Source: Labrenzia sp. R4_2
GTDB taxonomy: Bacteria > Pseudomonadota > Alphaproteobacteria > Rhizobiales > Stappiaceae
Assembly: GCF_017743865.1 (NCBI RefSeq)
Contig: NZ_JAGHRJ010000009.1
Location: 1 to 64,000 of the forward strand
Length of the DNA: 64,000 bases
Reading direction: 5' to 3'
This document shows positions 54,380 through 64,000 of this stretch, piece by piece. The notes under the pieces are model-generated. The model made no database searches, was not told the origin of the DNA, and was given only the letters and a program-made list of their open reading frames with translations. Numbering within the stretch: position 1 is the first letter of the stretch; each line of letters begins with the position of its first letter. Position numbers and translations under genes: made by a program.

Positions 54380-54390
54380 TGCAAAAAATG
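54380..54390. promoter_or_regulatory. Shared box TGCAAAAAATG upstream of DUF1127 copy 1
   Basis: Identical 11 bp to the box before copy 2, and again 127 bp from the start codon. The surrounding leader (54254-54450) is AT-rich and otherwise unlike that of copy 2. Confidence 0.45.
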
Positions 54391-54453
54391 TAATCAGACT
54401 AATCGATTTAATCAATCGGAATAATAAGAGAAAACAATTGCTTGAGATTTTAT

Positions 54454-54479
54454 GTTGCGGAGCAATGCAGCTCCGCAAC
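54454..54479 (-). terminator. Hairpin after uvrA
   Basis: Perfect 10-bp stem GTTGCGGAGC/GCTCCGCAAC with a 6-base loop, 14 bp after the uvrA stop. The following bases are only moderately T-rich. Confidence 0.6.
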
Positions 54480-54492
54480 TCAGATTGCTGAA

Positions 54493-57420
<2,928 letters not shown>

Positions 57421-57925
57421 ATTGCGTGTCTTTCTGGTCTTGTGCAGGCCGCCCAATCTGGGCTCATGAATGAATTTGGTCCGGCTAAGCGGGCAGGGCG
57501 GGCCACTCGGACCCGATATAGCAGTTTCCAGTTGGGCTTCCAGATGGGCATTTGCGGAAAATCCTCTTCAAGGTCACCAGGAGGCCAAAAAGGAGCCTGC
57601 CGAAATTGCGCCAAGGATACGAAACTGATAAGAACAAAACAAGTACATATAAGCCGAAGGCAGGCCAATTTGCGAAATGGGATCTGGCGCGGCTGAGTTG
57701 TCGCGGTTCTATCGAAGCTTTGGCAGGCGTGCTGATGTTGTGCATTCGGGAACCGGTAAGTGCTCAACATTGTGGAAAATGGGGGGCATGCGGAAAAAGT
57801 GGCGGCGATCAAGCGAGGAGATCGTTAGGGTGTGGCCCAATAAAGCTGCGCCTCTTCAGGGCGTCAGGCCGTGCTGCTGCCAAAAAAAGCTGGGCCGGAA
57901 GCAAAAAGACAAACAGGAGCTGAGT
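57421..57925. other. Divergent uvrA/ssb intergenic region
   Basis: 505 bp without a supported gene (open frames extending from ssb upstream lack SSB similarity). It should hold the promoters of both uvrA and ssb and contains the SOS-type box at 57632. Confidence 0.65.
57632..57646. promoter_or_regulatory. Possible LexA (SOS) box between uvrA and ssb
   Basis: GAACAAAACAAGTAC, i.e. GAAC-N7-GTAC (GTAC-N7-GTTC on the minus strand), one base off the alphaproteobacterial LexA site GTTC-N7-GTTC or its complement. Position between two genes that are often SOS-controlled supports it. Confidence 0.45.
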
Positions 57926-58477
57926 ATGGCGGGAAGTGTCAACAAAGTCATTTTGGTTGGGAACCTTGGAGCGGATCCGGAAATCCGGCGCACCCAGGAT
58001 GGCCGGCCGATTGCCAATCTGCGGATTGCAACATCCGAATCCTGGCGGGACCGCAATTCCGGCGAGCGCCGCGAAAAAACCGAATGGCACCGTGTGGTCA
58101 TCTTCAATGAAGGCCTATGCAAGGTGGCTGAAAACTATCTTCGCAAAGGCTCCAAGGTCTACCTGGAAGGCCAGCTGCAAACCCGTAAATGGCAGGACCA
58201 ATCCGGGCAGGACCGGTATTCGACCGAAGTGGTGCTGCAAGGGTTCAACTCCAATCTGACGATGCTTGACGGACGCGGCGAAGGCGGCGGTCAGCCCGGC
58301 GGATTGCCGGATTACGGCAATGACCAGGGCGGCGGCGGATTTGGCGGCGGGTCTTCCGGTGGCGGTGGCGGCAGCTTCGGCGGCGGCGGCGGTTACGGCG
58401 GTGGATCTTCGGGCGGCGGATTCGGTGGACCGTCCGGCGGTGGCTCCGGCCCAATGGATGATGAAATTCCGTTTTAA
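57926..58477 (+). CDS. ssb: Single-stranded DNA-binding protein SSB
   Basis: 183 residues from the ATG at 57926 (AGGAG 6 bp upstream). The OB fold spans residues ~4-112 ([59 protein letters not shown]). A Gly-rich linker with GGGG repeats follows. The acidic tip MDDEIPF recruits repair and replication proteins. The ATG was preferred over upstream in-frame Met codons that add non-homologous sequence. Confidence 0.97.
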   Translation: MAGSVNKVILVGNLGADPEIRRTQDGRPIANLRIATSESWRDRNSGERREKTEWHRVVIFNEGLCKVAENYLRKGSKVYLEGQLQTRKWQDQSGQDRYSTEVVLQGFNSNLTMLDGRGEGGGQPGGLPDYGNDQGGGGFGGGSSGGGGGSFGGGGGYGGGSSGGGFGGPSGGGSGPMDDEIPF

Positions 58478-58808
58478 TCCTTGAAAATACGCGCCTGGCG
58501 TGTGTCGGGATGCCGGCACGCCAGGCGGAGACGTGCAAATACGTCACACTGACGTGAATTGGAAACCCGCACCTTACCTACGCACTTAACCTTACGTATG
58601 GGCTTGGTGTAGTATTCTTCTCTAAAATGACACGAAATTGCGGTCCACGCCGGATTCCCGAAAGGGGCGGCTGGAAGACCGTGCGGGTGATCATGGACTG
58701 CTCATATTCCCAAAAGCAGCGACCGGATGACCAACGAGGCAGGAACAATGACCAGGGTCTTGGGCGCTCCTGGTTTGTGTTGGACAATTTGAAATACAGG
58801 TTTTGACA
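58478..58808. other. Intergenic region ssb / L,D-transpeptidase
   Basis: 331 bp, no gene. It holds the hairpin at 58493-58526 (separate entry) and presumably the promoter of the following gene. Confidence 0.6.
58493..58526 (+). terminator. Strong hairpin after ssb without T-run
   Basis: Perfect 10-bp stem GCCTGGCGTG/CACGCCAGGC with a 14-base loop, 16 bp after the ssb stop. With no T-run it may be a 3' stability hairpin more than a classical terminator. Confidence 0.5.
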
Positions 58809-60785
58809 ATGCGAACGAGCATGATGGCACACGGCACACCGGCCTCCGGCTACAAACTGTCTTTCGGACAAAAGATTGGCGCTGGCCTCAAGGCAGGCTT
58901 GATGGCGAGCGTTCTGGCAACGGGTTTCACCGCGCTGCCGGTTGCTGATGCCGAAGCCCAAGGCTTTTTCCAGCGCCTATTCAATCCTGAAGCCCAGCAA
59001 CGCCAGCGTCAGCGAGAACTTCAGGAGCAGCGCCGCAAGAAAGCGACCAACGTTCGTGTGTCTGCCCCGCGGTACCTGACCTACAAGCCGGACACCTTCA
59101 AAGCCGTCTCGCTTGCGCCTTTGTCGGAAAAGAAAACCGCGGAAGTCACGCCGGCCACGGCCGAAGGCAACGCAGCGTCCATCAATGATACTGACATCAG
59201 CGCGTCCACACCTGTTGTTTTGACCCCCTTTGATGAAGCCCGCCCGGCACTGAAAGACATCAAGCTGACGGTGTTGCCGGAAGTCGGCGATGCGCTGATC
59301 GCGTTTTACCGGGAATACCCTGATTTTCTTTGGGTCAAAGATAGCAAGCCGACGGCCAGGGCAGCGCAAATGCGCCGTGCTTTGAGAAACGCTGCCGCTT
59401 TTGGCCTCAACCCGGCAGATTATGTGGTGGCCCTGCCGGCAACCGCCTCGCTGGACGGGGACGACCTTGATGCGGCGGTCATGCAGTTTGAAATGGAGCT
59501 GAGTGCAGCCGCGCTAACCTACGCGCTTGATGCGACCCGCGGCCGGGTCGACCCGAACCGGATTTCGCAATATCACGATCTACCCCGGCATGATGTTGAT
59601 CTTGTCGCCGCGCTGGAAGAGTTTACGGCATCTGGCAATGTGGCGACCGCGCTGGAAGCCCATCAGCCGCAAAGTGATCACTTCAAGAAATTGACCGCTG
59701 AGCTGGTTCGTCTCAAGGCCGAAGATGAAGAAGCCGACCAGATCGTGATCGCGCCTGGTACGTTCCTCAAGGCGGGCAAATCCAGCCCGGAAATGAAGAA
59801 TATCGTTGCTGCAATTTCCAAACATGGCTCTGAGACGCTGAAAACGGACCATGCAGCGACGCTTGCAGCCTATGACGGCTCCGATCTTTACACGCCTGAG
59901 CTTGTAGCTCTTGTAAAGAGCTTTCAGAAGGAATCGAAGCTCACGGCAGATGGGATTGTCGGCAAGAACACGATCAAGGCCATGGTCGGTGAGACCAATG
60001 CGGCCAAGATCGCCAAGGTCGAGCTTGCAATGGAGCGGAGCCGCTGGCTTCCGGAAGAGCTGGGCGAGCGGAAGGTTTTCATCAACCAGCCGGCTTTCAC
60101 CGCAACATACTATGAGCCGGGCACTGACCCGATGTCGATGCGCGTTGTCGTCGGCAAGAAGTCCAACCAGACCAACTTCTTCTACGACAAGATCGAGATC
60201 GTTGAATACAACCCGTACTGGGGCGTTCCATATTCGATCATCGTCAATGAGATGATACCGAAGCTTGCCGCCAATCCGTCCTATCTGGATCAGGCAGGCT
60301 ATGAAGTGACGACGCCGGGCGGCCGCAAAGTGTCATCTGCGTCAGTCGACTGGTATGCGGTCGCCAACAAACAGAAGTCGATCAATGTGCGCCAGTATCC
60401 GGGCCGCTCCAATGCACTTGGCGAGGTGAAAATCCTGTTCCCGAATAGGCATCACATCTACATGCATGACACGCCTTCAAAGAGCCTGTTCAACAAGGAT
60501 ACGCGCGCATTCAGCCACGGCTGTATCCGTTTGCATGATCCAAAGGGCATGGCAGCGGCAGTTCTTGGAAAATCGACGGATTATGTGTCCTCTCGGATTG
60601 CTGCGGGTCAGAACGCCCAGGAAAAGGTGACCGGTGATATCCCGGTCTACGTGTCTTATTTCACGGCATGGCCGGAAGCTGACGGCTCGATCGGGTTCTA
60701 CACGGACGTTTATGACCGCGACCGTTACCTGCTGAAGGCGCTGGAGAAAACCGAAGAGGTTCGTGCCAAGGCCCGCGCTTCTTGA
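58809..60785 (+). CDS. L,D-transpeptidase, YcbB (LdtD) type
   Basis: 658 residues from the ATG at 58809; a later Met at 58821 is possible. A signal sequence is cut near ADA (~residue 48). A scaffold domain follows, then a peptidoglycan-binding helical domain (LVALVKSFQKESKLTADGIVGKNTIKAM, ~360-395). The catalytic YkuD domain carries the His in IYMHDTPSK and the Cys in AFSHGCIRLHDP near 575. It makes 3-3 crosslinks between peptidoglycan stems. A terminator follows. Confidence 0.92.
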   Translation: MRTSMMAHGTPASGYKLSFGQKIGAGLKAGLMASVLATGFTALPVADAEAQGFFQRLFNPEAQQRQRQRELQEQRRKKATNVRVSAPRYLTYKPDTFKAVSLAPLSEKKTAEVTPATAEGNAASINDTDISASTPVVLTPFDEARPALKDIKLTVLPEVGDALIAFYREYPDFLWVKDSKPTARAAQMRRALRNAAAFGLNPADYVVALPATASLDGDDLDAAVMQFEMELSAAALTYALDATRGRVDPNRISQYHDLPRHDVDLVAALEEFTASGNVATALEAHQPQSDHFKKLTAELVRLKAEDEEADQIVIAPGTFLKAGKSSPEMKNIVAAISKHGSETLKTDHAATLAAYDGSDLYTPELVALVKSFQKESKLTADGIVGKNTIKAMVGETNAAKIAKVELAMERSRWLPEELGERKVFINQPAFTATYYEPGTDPMSMRVVVGKKSNQTNFFYDKIEIVEYNPYWGVPYSIIVNEMIPKLAANPSYLDQAGYEVTTPGGRKVSSASVDWYAVANKQKSINVRQYPGRSNALGEVKILFPNRHHIYMHDTPSKSLFNKDTRAFSHGCIRLHDPKGMAAAVLGKSTDYVSSRIAAGQNAQEKVTGDIPVYVSYFTAWPEADGSIGFYTDVYDRDRYLLKALEKTEEVRAKARAS

Positions 60786-60806
60786 GACTGGTTCCCGTAA
60801 GAAATG

Positions 60807-60838
60807 AAAAGCCCGCCGAGTGTATCGGCGGGCTTTTT
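60807..60838. terminator. Terminator after L,D-transpeptidase gene
   Basis: The stem GCCCGCCGA/TCGGCGGGC (60811-60819 with 60825-60833) with A4 before and T5 after; could work in both directions. Confidence 0.9.
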
Positions 60839-61005
60839 GCTGGACGAGTGCAGTTGGCTGAGGTCGTCGTTTCAGCTGTGCCACCCGGGCTCTAATCGGG
60901 CAAGAAAAAGCGCCCGGTCTTCATAGCCGAACGGCTGTCGGCCTCATTTGTCGATCCAGCTGGCTGAGCCCGCCTGGTGGGCAAAAGCGGGCCCAGAATT
61001 GTCAA

Positions 61006-62235
61006 TCAAGACTTGAGGCAATCCGCCAGAGAATCTGCCAGGCTTGTCAGCAGAGCCGGGTAAAGGTCCCGGCCGTTCGCAAGCTCAGTGCCAAGCGGAT
61101 CCAAAACGCCGACTTTCGCATCGCTGCCCTCGATCACGACGTTTACCAGCTTGGAATCGAATTGCGGTTCCTGGAAAACGCAGACAACGTTCTGGTCACG
61201 AACACGGGATTGAATTTCCGCGACTTGTTCTGCGCTTGCCAAAGCCTCTGGCGTCACTGTGATCGCACCGCTGGCTTCGATGCTGTAGTGGTGTTCAAAG
61301 TGATGATAGGCGTCATGGAACACGATGAATTTCTGACCTTTCACCGGTTCCAACTTGGCGGAAATCTCTGCTTCCAGGCCAGAAACCTTCTCAGCAAAAG
61401 CTTTGGCGTTTGCCTTGTAGGTATCAGTGTTGGCTGGATCAACTTCTGACAATGTGGCGGCCATCGCATTGGCAATCGCAATGCCGTTTTCCGGGTTCAG
61501 CCAGATATGTGGATCGTTGCCGCCGGCATGATCGTGCCCATGGTCATGCCCGTGGTCATCATGTTCGGCATGCTCTTCTTCATGCGCGTGTTCGTCATGA
61601 TCATGTGCATGTTCTTTGTCGTGATCATGGTCATGCCCATGATCATCGTGCGCAGCATGCTCTTCTTCATGTTCATGCTTGTCATGATCGTGTGCGTGAT
61701 CTTTGTCATGGTCATGATCATCGTGGCCGTGATCATGCTTTTCAGCCGTCTTGTCATGATCGTGGTCATGATCATCGTGTGCGTGGTCGTCGTGCCCGTG
61801 ATCCGCGTGATCGTCATGACCATGATCGTCATGGCCGCCATGATCATGGCTGTCGAATTGGTCACCCTCACGCCATTTCAGCTGTTCAATACCCTCGACA
61901 TCAAGAAGTTCGACGCGGGCAGCTTTGTCCGCCATCGATGAGATGGGCTTTTCCAGCGAAGAAGTTAATTCAGGACCAACCCAGAACACGACATCGGCCC
62001 CTTCAAGGAGAAAGGCCTGGGAAGGTTTCAGAGCAAACCCGTGGGGAGAGGCTGCACCGTCAATCAGGATGTGCGGTGTGCCAACACCTTCCATAACAGC
62101 GGCTGCGATAGAATGAACCGGCTTGATCGTGGTCACGACATTTGGTCCATCCGCAAACGCAGGAGCCAACAAGGCAGACCCGGCAAGCACGGTCGAGGCA
62201 GCAAGAGCAAGGCGAAGTTTTCGGGCGTTTTGCAT
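61006..62235 (-). CDS. znuA: Zinc ABC transporter substrate-binding protein ZnuA
   Basis: 409 residues. A signal peptide ends near residue 28 (AFA). VVTTIKPVHSIAAAVMEGVG and the metal His residues (ASPHGFALKPSQ; FHDAYHHFEHHY) are typical of ZnuA. Residues ~130-245 form an extremely long His/Asp/Glu-rich loop with internal repetition, far longer than in E. coli. It captures periplasmic zinc. The permease and ATPase genes are not adjacent in the window. A palindrome resembling a Zur site lies 44 bp before its start. Confidence 0.94.
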   Translation of the reverse strand: MQNARKLRLALAASTVLAGSALLAPAFADGPNVVTTIKPVHSIAAAVMEGVGTPHILIDGAASPHGFALKPSQAFLLEGADVVFWVGPELTSSLEKPISSMADKAARVELLDVEGIEQLKWREGDQFDSHDHGGHDDHGHDDHADHGHDDHAHDDHDHDHDKTAEKHDHGHDDHDHDKDHAHDHDKHEHEEEHAAHDDHGHDHDHDKEHAHDHDEHAHEEEHAEHDDHGHDHGHDHAGGNDPHIWLNPENGIAIANAMAATLSEVDPANTDTYKANAKAFAEKVSGLEAEISAKLEPVKGQKFIVFHDAYHHFEHHYSIEASGAITVTPEALASAEQVAEIQSRVRDQNVVCVFQEPQFDSKLVNVVIEGSDAKVGVLDPLGTELANGRDLYPALLTSLADSLADCLKS

Positions 62236-62278
62236 GGCGGTTTATTCGGTCATCCAGAGGAACAGGGAAATTGATCTC

Positions 62279-62295
62279 ATGTTACTTTGTAACAT
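62279..62295. promoter_or_regulatory. Putative Zur operator upstream of znuA
   Basis: Perfect palindrome ATGTTAC-TTT-GTAACAT, similar to the TGTTAT...ATAACA sites of zinc uptake repressors. A second, less regular element (GTAACGGTATAAC) overlaps its right end. Identity with Zur is inferred. Confidence 0.55.
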
Positions 62296-62416
62296 GTAAC
62301 GGTATAACGTTCATGGATTTGGCGTGCAAGCGATGACTTTCGCTGGTTCAGGCGGATTGCTTGGAATGCTGCGCTGTCAGGTCTATGGTGGCGCCTCTCA
62401 GACAAACGACCAATCA

Positions 62417-63268
62417 ATGACTTCACAAGCGCCAACTCTTCTCCCGAAACTCCTAACATCCTATCCGCCCAAAGCCGGGCCTTTGATCGTCACCATCTAT
62501 GGTGACATCGTGGAACCGCGCGGTGGCACTTTGTGGATGGGTGATCTGATCACGCTGTGCGGACAATTTGGCGTCAATGAGTCATTGGTGCGGACGGCCG
62601 TATCCCGCCTGGTCGCAAGGGGGCAGCTTGAAGGCGAGCGCAATGGGCGGCGCAGTTACTACCGGCTCACCGATGCCGCGGGAATAGAGTTCCAGTCAGC
62701 ATCGGAACAGATTTTCGGTCCGCCGGACACCGACTGCGGTTTGTTGTTCATCGTCCAACCGGACCGAACGGATCACCAATGTCTCGTCGATCAAGGTTTT
62801 GGGGCCGTTTCAGAAACACTGTTTGTTGGAGCAGATCGACCAAGCAGGATTCCATCAGGCGCCTGTTTCAAGGCGTGTCCTGATCAACGAAGCACAAAAG
62901 AAGTTGCCGAGATGCTCAACAAAGTCTTCGGACTGGAGCAATTGGTAGGTAGGTATGGGTCTTTTTTTGAAAAATTTCAGGCGATGGACTGCGTTGGTTT
63001 GTCGGGTTTGGAGGCCGTCACCATAAGGCTCGCCATGGTCCATGAATTCAGAGCCATCCGGCTGAAAGACCCCCGGCTTCCGCCGTCCGTCTTGCCGGAA
63101 AATTGGGATGGCTTCACTGCACGCCGATTGTTCGCCAACAGGTATCTTGAACTGTCGGAAACGGCCGATCCGTTCATTGGAGCAAGCCTGACAGGGCAGG
63201 GCGGAGCTCTTGAGGGTAAAACCGGGCCGATCCTCAAACGGATTTCTGATCTACAGTCTTCTGGCTGA
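62417..63268 (+). CDS. PaaX family transcriptional regulator
   Basis: 283 residues from the ATG at 62417; the longer frame starting at 62324 lacks similarity. The N-terminal winged helix (PLIVTIYGDIVEPRGGTLWMGDLITLCGQFGVNESLVRTAVSRLVARGQLE) and the later PaaX-type domain (MVHEFRAIRLKDPRLPPSVLPENWDGFTARRLF) match the phenylacetyl-CoA-responsive repressor family. No paa genes lie in the window, so its target is outside or it controls another pathway. Divergent from znuA. Confidence 0.88.
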   Translation: MTSQAPTLLPKLLTSYPPKAGPLIVTIYGDIVEPRGGTLWMGDLITLCGQFGVNESLVRTAVSRLVARGQLEGERNGRRSYYRLTDAAGIEFQSASEQIFGPPDTDCGLLFIVQPDRTDHQCLVDQGFGAVSETLFVGADRPSRIPSGACFKACPDQRSTKEVAEMLNKVFGLEQLVGRYGSFFEKFQAMDCVGLSGLEAVTIRLAMVHEFRAIRLKDPRLPPSVLPENWDGFTARRLFANRYLELSETADPFIGASLTGQGGALEGKTGPILKRISDLQSSG

Positions 63269-63302
63269 GTGTTTCCGCACACAGTCCTAATTGCAAAGAG
63301 GG

Positions 63303-64000
63303 CTATTTGATTGGGTTGACCGTAGAGATCGCATTGGAATTCAAGGAACTCATTGAAACTGAGAAAAAGTCATCAATAGCCCGTTTGATGTCTCCGCGAT
63401 CCCGCAAGCGCTGTGTGGCCTCCTTCAAGAGCTTGACGTATCCATCTGACGGAAGGGATTTTGTGCACATCAGCTTGAAGGGGTACCGTTGAGTTACCAG
63501 AGGCTGGCCAAAGATTTCCGCCATTATGCCAGCTTTTGCGAATGCACTGTAGCGGACACTTTCGATCGCTCCCATAATCGCGTCGATCCGATCAAATGAC
63601 AGCATCAGCGAGCTTTTTTCGTAATCTGGTGTTTCGATTTTGTTCAAGCTCGTATCGCTGTCGAATGGATCTCCGATGCTCATCCCGGCAGGTACTCCAA
63701 TCCGCAAACCGGAGAGGTCCTCATAGGAACGCAGGTCAATGCCTTTTTTTGGCAAAATGCCGACCTCAAGCGTGTAACCGATATCCTCGACCATCGTGAA
63801 AGTCTTCTGCGCAAAGGGAGAACTGGCCGCAATGGTGCAGTCCGCATCTCCGTGAGCGATGTCATTGATCATCCGCTTGATCGGAACAACTTGAGCCTTG
63901 TGGTCAAACCCGGCCTCGGCCAAAATCATGTTCGCAATTATGAAGTGATAACCGTCGATGTCGCCGGTTGTGTTGTAGAAACTGTAAGGCTCCTGCTGCA
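63303..64000 (-). CDS. Periplasmic solute-binding-type protein (N-terminus outside window)
   Basis: The frame is open through the right edge, so the start is missing; at least 232 residues are visible. The segment YSFYN..GDIDGYHFIIANMILAEAG near the edge is the family 3 extracellular solute-binding pattern (amino-acid-type ABC receptors), and LSGLRIGVPAGMSIGDPF near the middle fits lobe two. The Met at 63929 is internal, not the start. No transporter genes are visible, so it may be an orphan receptor or sensor-like protein. Confidence 0.75.
   Translation of the reverse strand, partial: QQEPYSFYNTTGDIDGYHFIIANMILAEAGFDHKAQVVPIKRMINDIAHGDADCTIAASSPFAQKTFTMVEDIGYTLEVGILPKKGIDLRSYEDLSGLRIGVPAGMSIGDPFDSDTSLNKIETPDYEKSSLMLSFDRIDAIMGAIESVRYSAFAKAGIMAEIFGQPLVTQRYPFKLMCTKSLPSDGYVKLLKEATQRLRDRGDIKRAIDDFFSVSMSSLNSNAISTVNPIK

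Noticed and set aside
57677..57925. N-terminal extension of SSB
   Set aside because: The OB fold begins right after the ATG at 57926, which has a good ribosome site.
61410..62096. Plus-strand hydrophobic or His/Arg-rich frames opposite znuA
   Set aside because: They are mirror products of the His/Asp-rich loop of znuA and have no family features.

Overview
The window looks like chromosome of a motile marine alphaproteobacterium of the Hyphomicrobiales, most like the Stappiaceae (Roseibium/Labrenzia group). The reasons are the rhizobial-type flagellar gene order (motB-motC-motD, flaF-flbT, flgE-flgK-flgL), the MotE/MotC/MotD proteins, DUF1127 genes and overall codon use. The genus is inference; no rRNA or tRNA gene is visible. 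No insertion sequence, prophage or CRISPR array was seen.

Layout. 1-2464: 5' part of a large RTX-type secreted protein on the minus strand, running off the left edge inside a seven-copy 54-bp tandem repeat. 2727-14469: a catabolic island. A minus-strand operon holds a spermidine/putrescine-type ABC importer, a GMC oxidoreductase and a DAO-type FAD oxidoreductase. A MocR/GntR regulator sits in the middle, and a divergent enolase-superfamily enzyme plus an aldehyde dehydrogenase lie beyond it. Related TCCAATT boxes occur on both sides of the regulator. 14547-18884: a PPC-domain protein coupled to an acyl-CoA ligase, a kynurenine-formamidase-like hydrolase, a PilZ protein and a small exported protein.

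19003-43988: about 25 kb of flagellar genes, all on the plus strand: flgB-flgC-fliE-flgG-flgA-flgI; motE-flgH-fliL-fliP; flagellin; fliF-fliH-motB-motC-fliK(motD)-lytic transglycosylase; flgE-flgK-flgL-flaF-flbT-flgD-fliQ; flhA-fliR-fliJ-like; flgJ-flgN-like-unknown. Each of these seven groups is preceded by a copy of one 18-bp motif (about AGCYTCGCGCAAGCTNGA), in six cases 42-59 bp before the first start codon. It is probably the shared flagellar promoter or activator site. fliG, fliM, fliN, fliI, flgF, motA and flhB are not in the window and must lie elsewhere.

44083-53252: housekeeping genes: a DUF815 ATPase, yajC-secD-secF followed by homologues of two mitochondrial complex I assembly factors (Mth938/NDUFAF3-like and phytoene-synthase-like/NDUFAF6-like), GrpB, trmFO, a ClpP-fold exported protein and a lipoprotein. 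53251-54253: two copies of a DUF1127 gene, each followed by hairpins whose loops carry CCTCCTCCC, an anti-Shine-Dalgarno-like motif. This resembles the CcsR/cuckoo sRNA arrangement of Rhodobacter. 54493-64000: uvrA divergent from ssb with a possible LexA box, a YcbB-type L,D-transpeptidase, znuA with an exceptionally long His/Asp-rich loop and a putative Zur operator, a PaaX-type regulator, and the 3' part of a solute-binding-protein gene cut by the right edge.
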